A stretch of 64,000 nucleotides of DNA from Sphingobacterium prati (lineage in GTDB: Bacteria; Bacteroidota; Bacteroidia; Sphingobacteriales; Sphingobacteriaceae), in NCBI RefSeq assembly GCF_013167215.1, contig NZ_JABJWY010000034.1:1-64000 (forward strand). Reading direction: 5' to 3'. The notes below the pieces were generated by a model. The model was not told the DNA's origin. It searched no databases and worked only from the letters and a program-made list of their open reading frames with translations. The position numbers were made by a program, and so were the translations under genes. Of the stretch, positions 35,432-43,830 are shown in pieces. Position 1 is the stretch's first letter. The number at the start of each line of letters is the position of its first letter.

Positions 35432-36199
35432 TTAGGAATGCCAAAATGTAAAATCTGTTACTGTAGTAGATCCTGGCGGCCCCACCCAGATGCCAGCATC
35501 ATTCTCGGGTTGTCTTGGATCATAAAGTACTGTCGCTATACCGCCCATCTGGGGCAGATCTCGACGTTTCCACTGACCAATCTTCTGTACCCAGCGATGT
35601 ACCCCATTCATGTCAGTGAATCTCACGGTGATTGTTCCGATGAGTCCCGCAGAACTGGGATCAATTGCCGGAATATCGGTAATAAGTGCAGCAGCTATTT
35701 TCCCTTCATTTATCATGCGCCTAAGTAGCTCATTCTTTGAAGATCGACGCATTCTTAGGAACAGACTAATTGATAGGAACAACACGGCGATAGCGGTCAG
35801 GACCGTTGGTATAAGTCCTAATAATCCAAATACAGGGTGTGAAAGTGCGCCCCACCAGGCACCTAGGGCAAAACCCAGGAAAAGGATGGGCCCCGCGCCA
35901 ATACCTGGGGATGAAAGTAGTTTTCCGGTAAATCTACGGCAAGCCCCAATATGTACAAAGAAACCAAAAATAATAAATGGCAGCCCGGCAGCCATCCCAA
36001 AGATCGCTAAGGGTGGTTCACCGGCATTTGTCACATTCCCCTCCAAAAAACCAAAGAGCGAACGAACGACCAACATGCCACCCCCTAAGATCATCGCATG
36101 AGCAACCAAAATACCCCATAATGCAGCATTGCCGCCCCTTTGTCGGGCTATGCGCTGCCTACGTCGGGCGATAGGATCCGTTGTGTTACTCTTCTTCAT
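35432..36199 (-). CDS. Hypothetical membrane protein
   Basis: 255 residues. A basic N-terminus (RRRQRIARQRGGN) is followed by four hydrophobic segments (ALWGILVAHAMILGGGMLVV, AIFGMAAGLPFIIFGFFVHI, ILFLGFALGAWWGALSHP, LGLIPTVLTAIAVLFLSISL). A soluble C-terminal domain follows (ITVRFTDMNGVHRWVQKIGQ ... VLYDPRQPENDAG) that resembles the DUF3592-type extracytoplasmic domain. It is unusually rich in Gly, Ala, Pro and Arg for this genome. Its 3' end is 33 bases from the convergent beta-lactamase gene. Function unknown. Confidence 0.7.
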   Translation of the reverse strand: MKKSNTTDPIARRRQRIARQRGGNAALWGILVAHAMILGGGMLVVRSLFGFLEGNVTNAGEPPLAIFGMAAGLPFIIFGFFVHIGACRRFTGKLLSSPGIGAGPILFLGFALGAWWGALSHPVFGLLGLIPTVLTAIAVLFLSISLFLRMRRSSKNELLRRMINEGKIAAALITDIPAIDPSSAGLIGTITVRFTDMNGVHRWVQKIGQWKRRDLPQMGGIATVLYDPRQPENDAGIWVGPPGSTTVTDFTFWHS

Positions 36200-36748
36200 C
36201 TAATAAATTTTCACTATGCTTTACTACGAATCTGTTCTTAATGTGCTAATATAACTATTTTATAGTTAGCACCTTGTCTTTAAAATGATGCCGCTGTTTC
36301 AAAGGACCAGCATTCGGATTATTTGAACAAATAATAATAGACCTAAAACTGGTATGCACTGCGATGTTGCTATGATTTAGTCGCTCATTTTCACTGCACA
36401 AAAGTTGGAAAGTTTAGTTTAAGTTATTTTTAAACGATCTCAAAATTTCGGCTGTTCTATTGTCGACAGAGTCTCGTTTCTGCTGATTGATTTGGACGGT
36501 CGGGTATTGGATGCTCGGCCTCCTTTCATGTTAAGCATGGGCATTCCATTGCATTCCTGCAATAGATTCTACTCTTCCAGACCATATTCTCTCGATTCAT
36601 TGCGGTGGTTCCAAAAATCGACACGATCGTGCGAGGGGTGCATAGCTCAGAGATTGTGGCGCTGATGAATTCTTGGCAAAGCCCTTTGATCTGGACAATC
36701 TATATCTTTTGGTGGACAAACTGCGCAAGAAAAAATGGATTAAATGTC
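36200..36748. other. Intergenic region with a degraded response-regulator fragment
   Basis: Most of this stretch shows no gene. At 36646-36741 on the plus strand, one frame reads CGADEFLAKPFDLDNLYLLV then DKLRKKK. This is the last strand and helix of a response-regulator receiver domain, including the conserved Lys-Pro. Stops cut it off on both sides of the recognisable part. Confidence 0.45.
36646..36741 (+). pseudogene. Response regulator receiver remnant
   Basis: Only about 30 codons are recognisable (GADEFLAKPFDLDNLYLL), with the signature KPF motif. A stop lies just upstream in frame and the reading continues into unrelated sequence, so it is not functional. Confidence 0.45.
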
Positions 36749-37153
36749 CTAATCCTTTGCAGCGCTGTTCCAGAATGTGTCTTCATCGATTATTTGTTCT
36801 GAAAAGAGCCATACTTCTTTGATTTTGCCTTGATCAATCCGCAATAGATCCACACCTTTCATGGCAAGTTGTTGATCTCCTTTAGCTGCTTTAAAGTGGA
36901 TTGCGGCAGTAACAAGATCTCCATTGCTACTTAGGTACTCAACCTCATCGATCGCAAAGGTACCATTGCTCCATTTCATAAAATTTCCCAAATGGGTAAA
37001 TACAGCTTCTTTTCCATTATAAGTTCCGGATTGAATACCATCGCCAGGCTGATGCCATATCACATCATCGGCAAACAAGTTTCCGACTGTGGCAAAGTCT
37101 CCTTTGCTGATGGCATCAAAATAAGATTGAACAATTGTTACATTTTTTGACAT
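36749..37153 (-). CDS. SnoaL-like / NTF2-fold protein
   Basis: 134 residues. The sequence IVQSYFDAISKGDFATVGNL followed by FADDVIWHQPGDGIQSGTYN is the typical NTF2-like fold of SnoaL-type ketosteroid isomerase relatives. These form alpha+beta cones that bind small hydrophobic molecules. It is divergent from an HxlR gene at 37281 and likely controlled by it. Catalytic role unknown. Confidence 0.88.
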   Translation of the reverse strand: MSKNVTIVQSYFDAISKGDFATVGNLFADDVIWHQPGDGIQSGTYNGKEAVFTHLGNFMKWSNGTFAIDEVEYLSSNGDLVTAAIHFKAAKGDQQLAMKGVDLLRIDQGKIKEVWLFSEQIIDEDTFWNSAAKD

Positions 37154-37280
37154 ACTCTTTTATTTTTATAGTAAATAAATATGCTACAAATGTCTAAATT
37201 AGCTTGCTGTAAAACAAGTACCTACCAAAAGGTAGGGTACTTACCCATACTTAAGAATAGTTGATTATCAATTAGATAAA

Positions 37281-37598
37281 ATGAATATAAATATTTCCGA
37301 CGAACACTGTCCCCTACGGAGAACACTTGAAATCATCGGTGGCAAATGGACCATGCTAATTATTTTTCAGATCAATGAACGCACGATCCGCTACGGTGAA
37401 CTTAAACGCTGCATTGTAGGCATCAGTGAAAAGATGCTGATCAGCCAGCTGAAGTTTCTATGCGATAAGGGATTCGTTCATAAAAAGTCCTTTGCTGAAA
37501 TACCACCTAAAGTTGAATATACGCTAACAGATATTGGCAAAGAATTGCTTCCTGTGATCAATCAGCTCATACAATTCGGTTTAAATCATAAGTTTTAG
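37281..37598 (+). CDS. HxlR family transcriptional regulator
   Basis: 105 residues. Conserved N-terminal Cys in HCPLRRTLEIIGGKWTMLII, recognition segment GISEKMLISQLKFLCDKGFV, and wing PPKVEYTLTDIGKELLPVI. This is the compact HxlR/YybR form. It faces the SnoaL-like gene across a 127-base spacer. HxlR proteins with this cysteine often respond to aldehydes or quinones, which suits the following redox cluster; that link is inference. Confidence 0.92.
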   Translation: MNINISDEHCPLRRTLEIIGGKWTMLIIFQINERTIRYGELKRCIVGISEKMLISQLKFLCDKGFVHKKSFAEIPPKVEYTLTDIGKELLPVINQLIQFGLNHKF

Positions 37599-37712
37599 AG
37601 GAAAAGGTAGCGTAGATCCAACAGCTCCATAGCCCATCACTGTGTGGCTCAAAAGAAATGACATAGTAACGTAAAAGAATACCCAATAATATATGAATTA
37701 TAATTAGCACCC

Positions 37713-37742
37713 TTGGACAAAATATACTTTTTAGTATATTTG
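37713..37742 (+). promoter_or_regulatory. Promoter and operator of the tetR gene
   Basis: A Bacteroidota promoter is clear: TTG at 37713-37715, 19 bases, then TATATTTG at 37735-37742. The spacer and -7 overlap a perfect dyad, AATATACT-TTTT-AGTATATT (37721-37740). The same core (TATACTTTTTAGT) recurs twice, inverted, before the reductase gene at 38435. This supports autorepression by the TetR protein. Confidence 0.8.
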
Positions 37743-37761
37743 TCGCGTAATATTTAATACA

Positions 37762-38352
37762 ATGCTAACAAAGTCAGAAAGAACAAAGCAATTTATACTG
37801 GATACAGCAGCCCCGCTCTACAATGAAAAGGGGATAGCCGGTGTCAATATTGATGATGTGCTGGCTGCGACGAAACTGACCAAAGGATGTCTTTATGGCC
37901 ATTTTGAAAACAAGGACGATCTTTCCGTCCAGGTCGTTGATCAGATGCTGAAAAAAGTCAGCGAAAAGATGCATATGACCGTTGCAAAAGGGAAAACTGC
38001 AAAAGCCAAGATTTTCGCATTCATGGATTTTTACAAAGATCCGATAGAAACCTATATTTCAGGGGGATGCCCAATCTTTAATACTGCGGTAGAAGCGGAT
38101 GACAACTATCCGGTGATCAAGGAAAAGATCGCAGCGACATTCAGGGCTGGTCAGGAAGGCCTTACAAATATCCTCAAATCAGGAATAGAGAACGGGGAGT
38201 TTTCGCACGACCTTGATCCGGCTGTTTTTGCATTTAAAATGGTGGCCGCTGTTGAAGGTGGTATAATCATGTGCAGAACAATGAATACCGTAAAGCCCAT
38301 GCAATCGCTTATCAAAAACCTGAAGGCTGAACTGGAACAATACAGCAAATAA
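37762..38352 (+). CDS. TetR/AcrR family transcriptional regulator
   Basis: 196 residues. N-terminal helix-turn-helix: KQFILDTAAPLYNEKGIAGV followed by NIDDVLAATKLTKGCLYGHF, ending FENKDDL. The C-terminal half is a ligand-binding domain of the TetR_C type (AGQEGLTNILKSGIENGEF). It likely represses its own gene and the old-yellow-enzyme reductase 83 bases downstream, through three matching operators. Ligands are probably electrophiles, as for NemR in E. coli. Confidence 0.92.
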   Translation: MLTKSERTKQFILDTAAPLYNEKGIAGVNIDDVLAATKLTKGCLYGHFENKDDLSVQVVDQMLKKVSEKMHMTVAKGKTAKAKIFAFMDFYKDPIETYISGGCPIFNTAVEADDNYPVIKEKIAATFRAGQEGLTNILKSGIENGEFSHDLDPAVFAFKMVAAVEGGIIMCRTMNTVKPMQSLIKNLKAELEQYSK

Positions 38353-38365
38353 TTTTTTTTAAAAC

Positions 38366-38415
38366 AAAATAGACTAAAAAGTATATTATTAAAATAAAAT
38401 AGACTAAAAAGTATA
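38366..38415 (+). promoter_or_regulatory. Two operator repeats before the reductase gene
   Basis: The 20-base sequence AAAATAGACTAAAAAGTATA occurs at 38366-38385 and again at 38396-38415, exactly 30 bases apart. Its core ACTAAAAAGT is the reverse complement of the operator core ACTTTTTAGT before the tetR gene. Confidence 0.75.
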
Positions 38416-38434
38416 AAAGTTAAGATCAATAAAT

Positions 38435-39529
38435 ATGAGCAACACAGTATTATTTGAAACGTACGAGCTAAACGGATTACAACTCCAAAACCGCATCGTA
38501 ATGGCGCCGATGACGCGGTCACGGGCAGTCAACGAAGGCAATACCGCTACTGCACTGCAAGCGGAATATTATGCACAACGTGCTACCGCCGGTCTGATCA
38601 TCACAGAAGGTACCTTCATCAGCAAGGATGCTGTGGGCGTACCCAATGTACCGGGTATCTATTCAAAAGACCAGCTTGCCGGCTGGAAATTATCGACAGA
38701 TGCCGTTCATGAAAAAGGCGGACGAATCTTTGCGCAGCTGTGGCACACGGGTGCGTATTCACATCCTGACCACCACAATGGGAAGGCTCCTTTGGCACCT
38801 TCTGCTTACAACCCGAAGGTAGAGGTCTTTACCGCTACTGGGTTTAAACAAAGTGAAACAGCGAGGGCGATGACCTTGGAAGACATCAGACAAACAGTTG
38901 CCGATTTTATACAAGGCGCCATCAACGCTTTTAAAGCGGGCTTTGACGGGGTCGAACTGCACGGAGCAAACGGCTACCTTTTACAGCAGTTTTTCAGCAA
39001 AAACAGCAATTTTCGAACCGATGAATACGGTGGAAACCCCGAAAACCGTGCGCGCATTCTTTTTGACATACTGGATGGCTTGAAGCAGGCCGTGGATATC
39101 AGTCGTGTCGGTATCCGTCTTAACCCTTCCTTAAATGGCATTATGGGTATTTTAGTAGATGATGAAACCATCGCCACTTATGATTATATCGTAAGCCGCT
39201 TGAACGATTACGGCTTGGCTTATGTGCATTTGATCGAACCTTTTACTGATGTAACTGGCAATAGCGATGCGATACAGGAAGTTGCAAAACATTTCCGTAA
39301 AATCTATACGGGTACCATCATCATCAACCGCGCATTCAACAAGGACAAGGCAACGCAGGTAATCAACGATGGCGATGCTGACCTGGTGTCCTTTGGGGTT
39401 CCGTTCATTGCCAACCCCGACCTGGTCGAGCGTTACAAAACAGACGCACCGTTAAATGCACCTGATCAAAACACGTTTTATACCCCGGGCCAAAAGGGTT
39501 ACACCGATTACACGACGTTAACCAGCTAA
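38435..39529 (+). CDS. Old yellow enzyme family alkene reductase (NemA-like)
   Basis: 364 residues, full length for the family. N-terminal FMN-binding strand LQNRIVMAPMTRSRAVNEGN, active-site HGANGYLLQQFFSKNSNFRT (in place of the usual HAANGYL) and DEYGGNPENRARI are all present. The C-terminal FMN site is VSFGVPFIANPDLVERY. It reduces activated alkenes, nitro compounds or quinones with NAD(P)H. It follows a TetR gene and shares its operator, so it is probably induced by electrophiles. Two SDR genes and a quinone-reductase-like gene follow. Confidence 0.94.
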   Translation: MSNTVLFETYELNGLQLQNRIVMAPMTRSRAVNEGNTATALQAEYYAQRATAGLIITEGTFISKDAVGVPNVPGIYSKDQLAGWKLSTDAVHEKGGRIFAQLWHTGAYSHPDHHNGKAPLAPSAYNPKVEVFTATGFKQSETARAMTLEDIRQTVADFIQGAINAFKAGFDGVELHGANGYLLQQFFSKNSNFRTDEYGGNPENRARILFDILDGLKQAVDISRVGIRLNPSLNGIMGILVDDETIATYDYIVSRLNDYGLAYVHLIEPFTDVTGNSDAIQEVAKHFRKIYTGTIIINRAFNKDKATQVINDGDADLVSFGVPFIANPDLVERYKTDAPLNAPDQNTFYTPGQKGYTDYTTLTS

Positions 39530-39620
39530 ACTGCAGGGATATAACTGCACCAATATCACAAAGATTTTGTATAAGAAATAAATAAATTATTAAAGTAATT
39601 ACCTCTCAAAAACATATCAC

Positions 39621-40358
39621 ATGAAAACAACAGGAAATACCGTATTTATCAGCGGTGGTAGTGCCGGCATCGGTCTGGCTATTGCTAAAAAATTAAGCGC
39701 AGCAGGAAATAAAATCATCATCAACGGCCGCAACGAAGAGCGTCTTCAAGAAGCATTGGCTGAATTAAACGGCGCAGTGGCTATACAGGGTGATCTATCG
39801 GTAGAAGCTGACAGGATCCGTATTGCGGATGACCTGAAAACGAATCACGCCGACGTGAATATCATCGTAAACAATGCTGGAGCAGCTTTTGTGAATGATT
39901 TAAGTGATCCTAATAATAACGCTGCCGAAAAAGCGTACACCGAGATCAACACCAACTATATTAGCGTGATCCATTTCACTTCATTGCTTACTCCACTGCT
40001 TTTGCAACAGGAGGAAGCGGCGATTATCAACATTTCTTCCATCGCTGTATTCAGGTCAAATAAATACCTGCCGACTTACTCTGCCAGCAAAGCGGCACTT
40101 CACAGTTATACTGAAGGACTAAGGGATACCTTTGCAGAAAACGAAAAATTGAATGTCTACGAAGTATATCCACCTTTGGTCAATACGGATTTTTCGGCAG
40201 AAATAGGGGGCGCCAATGGTATTCCGCCATCTGAGGTAGCCGATGAGCTGTTTGCTGCTTTGGGAAAAAATCAGTTTGAAGTGCCAGTGGGAGAAACCAA
40301 GATCTATGCTGCGGCAACCCAGGAAGCATTCGCAAATATTGTGCGCGGAAAAGCGTAA
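39621..40358 (+). CDS. Short-chain dehydrogenase/reductase (DltE-like)
   Basis: 245 residues. Cofactor motif SGGSAGIGLAIAKKL near residue 11, NNAG, and catalytic ISSIAVFRSNKY with YSASK. The VYEVYPPLVNTDFSAEIGG loop fits the DltE-like group of SDRs. It belongs to a plus-strand run of four oxidoreductases (38435-42215). The substrate is unknown. Confidence 0.92.
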   Translation: MKTTGNTVFISGGSAGIGLAIAKKLSAAGNKIIINGRNEERLQEALAELNGAVAIQGDLSVEADRIRIADDLKTNHADVNIIVNNAGAAFVNDLSDPNNNAAEKAYTEINTNYISVIHFTSLLTPLLLQQEEAAIINISSIAVFRSNKYLPTYSASKAALHSYTEGLRDTFAENEKLNVYEVYPPLVNTDFSAEIGGANGIPPSEVADELFAALGKNQFEVPVGETKIYAAATQEAFANIVRGKA

Positions 40359-40383
40359 ATTCAATCATTTAAAAATATTCACA

Positions 40384-41160
40384 GTGGATTTAAAAGGAAA
40401 AAGAATATTAATCACCGGCGGAGGTTCGGGTATCGGCTTGGAAGCTGCAAGGCAGTTTCTAAATATCGGCGCTCAGGTAATCATTACCGGAAGAAATCAG
40501 CAGAAACTGGATGCAGCAAAAAAGATGCATCCAGCTTTGATTACAATGCGAAGTGATGCTTCCGGTGAGGCCGATGCAAATGCGCTATACCAACAGGTAG
40601 AAACATTGGGCGGCATTGATATTTTGTATCACAATGCTGGTGTGGGTGTACCGCCAACAAATCTCGGCATCCCCAATAAAAAGCATCTGGAAGGGGCTAT
40701 TTATGAAATGGAAGTCAATTATTTGGGGGTTATCCGATTGAATGAGCTTTTCTTAAATATGCTTAAAGCAAAAAATGAAGCTGCTATCATCCATACCACA
40801 TCCATCCTCAGTATTGTACCTTCGATAATGGAAGCGACGTATTCTGCATCCAAAACAGCTTTGGCTTTTTATACCAAGATGCTCCGTGCACATCTGGAAA
40901 TTATAGACAGCAAGGTAAAAGTTTTTGAGCTTTTACCTCCATTGGTCGATACGGACATGGTGGCCGACCGGGATGACAAAAAAATCAGTCCGGAGCAATT
41001 GGTAAAGAGTCTGATCAGCGGTCTGGAAAAAGATGAATTCACCATTCGTGTGGGCGACACTAAAGCGCTGTATCTTATCAACCGTTTGGCACCCAAAGCG
41101 GCATATGGCATGGTAAACCAAAAAAAATACGCTGAATACTTAAAAGGGGGAGTTGCATAG
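40384..41160 (+). CDS. Short-chain dehydrogenase/reductase (DltE-like paralogue)
   Basis: 258 residues starting at GTG 40384 (VDLKGKRILITGGGSGIG). The frame is open back to 40243, inside the previous gene, but that would add 47 residues of unrelated sequence before the Rossmann motif, so the GTG start is preferred. Catalytic TTSILSIVPSIMEATYSASK is present and the C-terminus (VFELLPPLVDTDMV) parallels its upstream neighbour. The two genes are likely duplicates of one another in an operon with a 25-base gap. Confidence 0.9.
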   Translation: MDLKGKRILITGGGSGIGLEAARQFLNIGAQVIITGRNQQKLDAAKKMHPALITMRSDASGEADANALYQQVETLGGIDILYHNAGVGVPPTNLGIPNKKHLEGAIYEMEVNYLGVIRLNELFLNMLKAKNEAAIIHTTSILSIVPSIMEATYSASKTALAFYTKMLRAHLEIIDSKVKVFELLPPLVDTDMVADRDDKKISPEQLVKSLISGLEKDEFTIRVGDTKALYLINRLAPKAAYGMVNQKKYAEYLKGGVA

Positions 41161-41213
41161 CATAAATAAGAGATAATCATACGAAATAATCAACATCAAA
41201 ATAGACATACAAG

Positions 41214-42215
41214 ATGAAAGCATACAGTATATCCAGGTATAGCAAAGAAGATAAGCTCCAGCTTATCGAAATGGCTGAACCGAATCTGAGAGACAATGAA
41301 ATATTGGTCCAGATATATGCTTCCAGTGTCAATCAGCTGGATTCTAAATTGAAAAGTGGAGAATTCAAACTGATTTTACCCTATAAGCTTCCGCTCGTGC
41401 TGGGACACGACCTGTCGGGAATTGTGACACGGGTTGGTTCAAAAGTGACCAAATTCAAAGTAGGTGATGAAGTTTACTCAAGAACAGCTGATTTCCATAT
41501 CGGTACGTTTGCCGAGTATATCGCAATAGCGGAGAAAGATGTGGCATTAAAGCCTAAAAATATCAGTTTCGAAGAGGCTGCATCCATTCCATTGGTCGCA
41601 CTGACTGCATGCCAGGCATTTGTAGCCCGCGCACACCTTAAAAAAGGTCAAAAAGTCTTTTTTCAAGCGGGTTCGGGAGGTGTCGGAACAATTGCAATCC
41701 AGTTAGCAAAGCACTTAGGTGCAACAGTGGCTACTACGACCAGTGCAAAGAATGCCGATCTGGTAAAAAGTCTGGGTGCCGACCTGGTGATCGATTATAA
41801 AACACAGGACTTCGAAAACGTCCTGAAAGACTATGATCTGGTACTAAATAGTCAGGATCAAAAAACACTTGAAAAATCATTGAATGTACTGAAAAGGGGA
41901 GGAAAAGTCATTTCCATTTCCGGGCCACCAACACCGGTGTTTGCGAAGGAATTTGATCTGCCCTGGTATGTCAAGTTGGCGACAAAGCTATTAAGTAGAA
42001 AGATCCGAGCGAAGGCCAAAAAATTGAATGTGGACTATGAATTCCTATTTATGAAAGCCAATGGCGAACAACTTGCTCAAATTGCTACGTTAATAGAGCA
42101 AAATGAGATACGTCCGATAATCGATAAAGTTTTTCCCTTTGAACAGACCAACGAAGCTATCGCATATGTGGAGAGCGGTAGGGCCAGGGGGAAGGTGGTG
42201 ATAAAAGTGAAATAA
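41214..42215 (+). CDS. Quinone-reductase-like zinc-free MDR oxidoreductase
   Basis: 333 residues. N-terminal GroES-like domain (DNEILVQIYASSVNQLDSKL, GHDLSGIVTRVGSKVTKFKV) without zinc-binding cysteines. The NADP-binding motif is GSGGVGTIAIQLAKHLGA. This is the quinone oxidoreductase (QOR) type of the medium-chain dehydrogenase family. It ends a four-gene run and is convergent with a second TetR gene only 4 bases away. It likely reduces quinones or enones with NADPH. Confidence 0.92.
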   Translation: MKAYSISRYSKEDKLQLIEMAEPNLRDNEILVQIYASSVNQLDSKLKSGEFKLILPYKLPLVLGHDLSGIVTRVGSKVTKFKVGDEVYSRTADFHIGTFAEYIAIAEKDVALKPKNISFEEAASIPLVALTACQAFVARAHLKKGQKVFFQAGSGGVGTIAIQLAKHLGATVATTTSAKNADLVKSLGADLVIDYKTQDFENVLKDYDLVLNSQDQKTLEKSLNVLKRGGKVISISGPPTPVFAKEFDLPWYVKLATKLLSRKIRAKAKKLNVDYEFLFMKANGEQLAQIATLIEQNEIRPIIDKVFPFEQTNEAIAYVESGRARGKVVIKVK

Positions 42216-42219
42216 CGGT

Positions 42220-42930
42220 TTACTGCTGCGTTTCCCATTTTTGTAAAATATCATTTGCCTCATAGAGGGCGATTACTTTCTTTTGAGTGGCAATAACAGC
42301 ATTGAGGTGGGCAATAGTCTCATTTTTCTGTGTGATCTCCGCCGCTGGCGACGCCGGGATCTGTCCGGGATCGTCTGGATTTAAAAGATTGTCAATGAGG
42401 GACTGCTTTATTCCGGCAATGCTTTCGGCGCCTTTGCCAAGCCGGGATAAAATAGGCAGCATCGCCAGGATATTTAATAGTTCGATTGCTTTATTTGCTG
42501 GACGCTGTGCGCATACAAAGTGCTTTTTATGGATTCCATCTGCTAACAAGGAAGTGAGCCAATCGGCTAGAAAATCGTAAAATTTACTGACTTCACCTTT
42601 GATATTGGGATCTATGTCTTTCATGTCGGATGAAATCGAGACAATAGGGCACATCTGTCCTTTACGGGCTAAGTCCACGTAAAAATCTATCAGCACAGCT
42701 AGTTTTTCAGGGGGTGTCTTGTCTGCAATGGACGCAAATAAAGCAGTCTGTATGTGCTGAGAATAATGTATGACTGCAATGATAAGATCGCTTTTGGTCG
42801 GAAAGTAATAATGTATGGAAGAGGTTTTGATGCCGATCTCCCTTGAAATGTCATGAAAGCTAAAGGCATTAAATCCATTGTCAGACAACATTTCGGCGGC
42901 AGTATTGATTATTTTTTCCTTGGTATTCAT
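42220..42930 (-). CDS. TetR/AcrR family transcriptional regulator
   Basis: 236 residues. N-terminal helix-turn-helix: IINTAAEMLSDNGFNAFSFH, then DISREIGIKTSSIHYYFPTK. The C-terminal domain is longer than usual, with a coiled-coil-like end (QKNETIAHLNAVIATQKKVI) after a Pro-rich linker, which may add to dimerisation. A perfect dyad at 42936-42955 overlaps its own leader and is a likely operator. Its targets may include the convergent oxidoreductase run, but no operator was found there. Confidence 0.92.
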   Translation of the reverse strand: MNTKEKIINTAAEMLSDNGFNAFSFHDISREIGIKTSSIHYYFPTKSDLIIAVIHYSQHIQTALFASIADKTPPEKLAVLIDFYVDLARKGQMCPIVSISSDMKDIDPNIKGEVSKFYDFLADWLTSLLADGIHKKHFVCAQRPANKAIELLNILAMLPILSRLGKGAESIAGIKQSLIDNLLNPDDPGQIPASPAAEITQKNETIAHLNAVIATQKKVIALYEANDILQKWETQQ

Positions 42931-42935
42931 AAATC

Positions 42936-42955
42936 TATCTACTACTAGGTAGATA
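42936..42955 (-). promoter_or_regulatory. Candidate operator of the second tetR gene
   Basis: A perfect 7-base inverted repeat TATCTAC-TACTAG-GTAGATA, beginning 6 bases upstream of the start codon. Size and position fit TetR autorepression. Confidence 0.7.
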
Positions 42956-43104
42956 AATATAACTGTTTTTTCTGATTATAATTTGAGAATTTTCAAATTC
43001 GCCTGTATTCGGCCTTTAGATACCTTAAGGCTTAGCAGTGCTATTCTCTAACGGAGCGTATAAACAAGGTCGATTTACCTTCCTCGCTAAATGTTTCGGT
43101 TTTA

Positions 43105-43830
43105 TTACTTTTTAATTTTCTCTATTAGAGATTTATTTCCAAAATAATCATGTAGAAATAAAGGGAAAGCGCTAAGTACTGCTGTAGTTTGGTCAACAGA
43201 TATATATTTTGTTAGTTGATGTTCAAAGATCTCATCTTGAAACATCAATCTAATTGGGAATTTGTACACATCCTCAACAATATGATTCATTTTTGATAAA
43301 TGGCAAATTATAAGAGTATTCCAAATCTCCCGTTCATAATTGTTAAGTTGCAAAAATTCTTTATGAGCTTCGTCGCTAACTAACTTTTTATAATTTATAT
43401 TCTCCTTACATTTTACCTTTAGATCTCTAAAACTCTCATTGCCAGTAAAATGCTTTAGTGCTTCAACCATTGGATAGCTGATATAAAGTTTACCTTGCTC
43501 GGTTTCTTCATTAAAAAAATTGAGCATCGCTAAGACTTTGTCATCATCGGCTACTGTGTCATGTCCGTCATAATCGAAAAATAAAAATATTTCAGCAAAG
43601 TCAGTTCTGTCATAAGGTGCCAATATATCTCTATTGATTCCCATACTTTTTAAAAGTGAAAAAGTATCTAAATCCTCGTCTGCAGAGATTTCTCGATGTA
43701 GATTGTAAAGATTGTTGCAATATGCACAGGTTATAATAGTTCTATCATCAAAATATATTCTCTTAATACTTTTGGAAACTAGTTTTTCTGTTTTTTCTCC
43801 CTCGAAAACAAACAATATATTATTATCCAT
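43105..43830 (-). CDS. Toprim-like (RloB/OLD-like) partner of an AAA ATPase
   Basis: 241 residues. The N-terminus LFVFEGEKTEKL gives a Toprim-style catalytic glutamate (Glu10), and FLFFDYDGHD gives the acidic D-x-D (Asp86, Asp88, and Asp91). The spacing and hydrophobic strands before each motif fit a Toprim-like nuclease fold. The ATG lies inside the end of the ATPase gene (8-base overlap, 43823-43830), so translation is coupled. The size and EGEKTE motif recall RloB/AbiLii proteins, but I could not place it there with confidence. Inferred role: nuclease effector of an ATPase-gated antiphage system. Base use is AT-rich next to its neighbours. Confidence 0.65.
   Translation of the reverse strand: MDNNILFVFEGEKTEKLVSKSIKRIYFDDRTIITCAYCNNLYNLHREISADEDLDTFSLLKSMGINRDILAPYDRTDFAEIFLFFDYDGHDTVADDDKVLAMLNFFNEETEQGKLYISYPMVEALKHFTGNESFRDLKVKCKENINYKKLVSDEAHKEFLQLNNYEREIWNTLIICHLSKMNHIVEDVYKFPIRLMFQDEIFEHQLTKYISVDQTTAVLSAFPLFLHDYFGNKSLIEKIKK

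Noticed and set aside
35610..36101. 163-residue plus-strand frame
   Set aside because: It is antisense to the membrane protein gene, lacks any motif and reflects the other strand's base bias.
40243..40383. Long start for the second DltE-like SDR
   Set aside because: It would overlap 116 bases of the preceding gene with unrelated residues; GTG 40384 starts exactly at the Rossmann fold.
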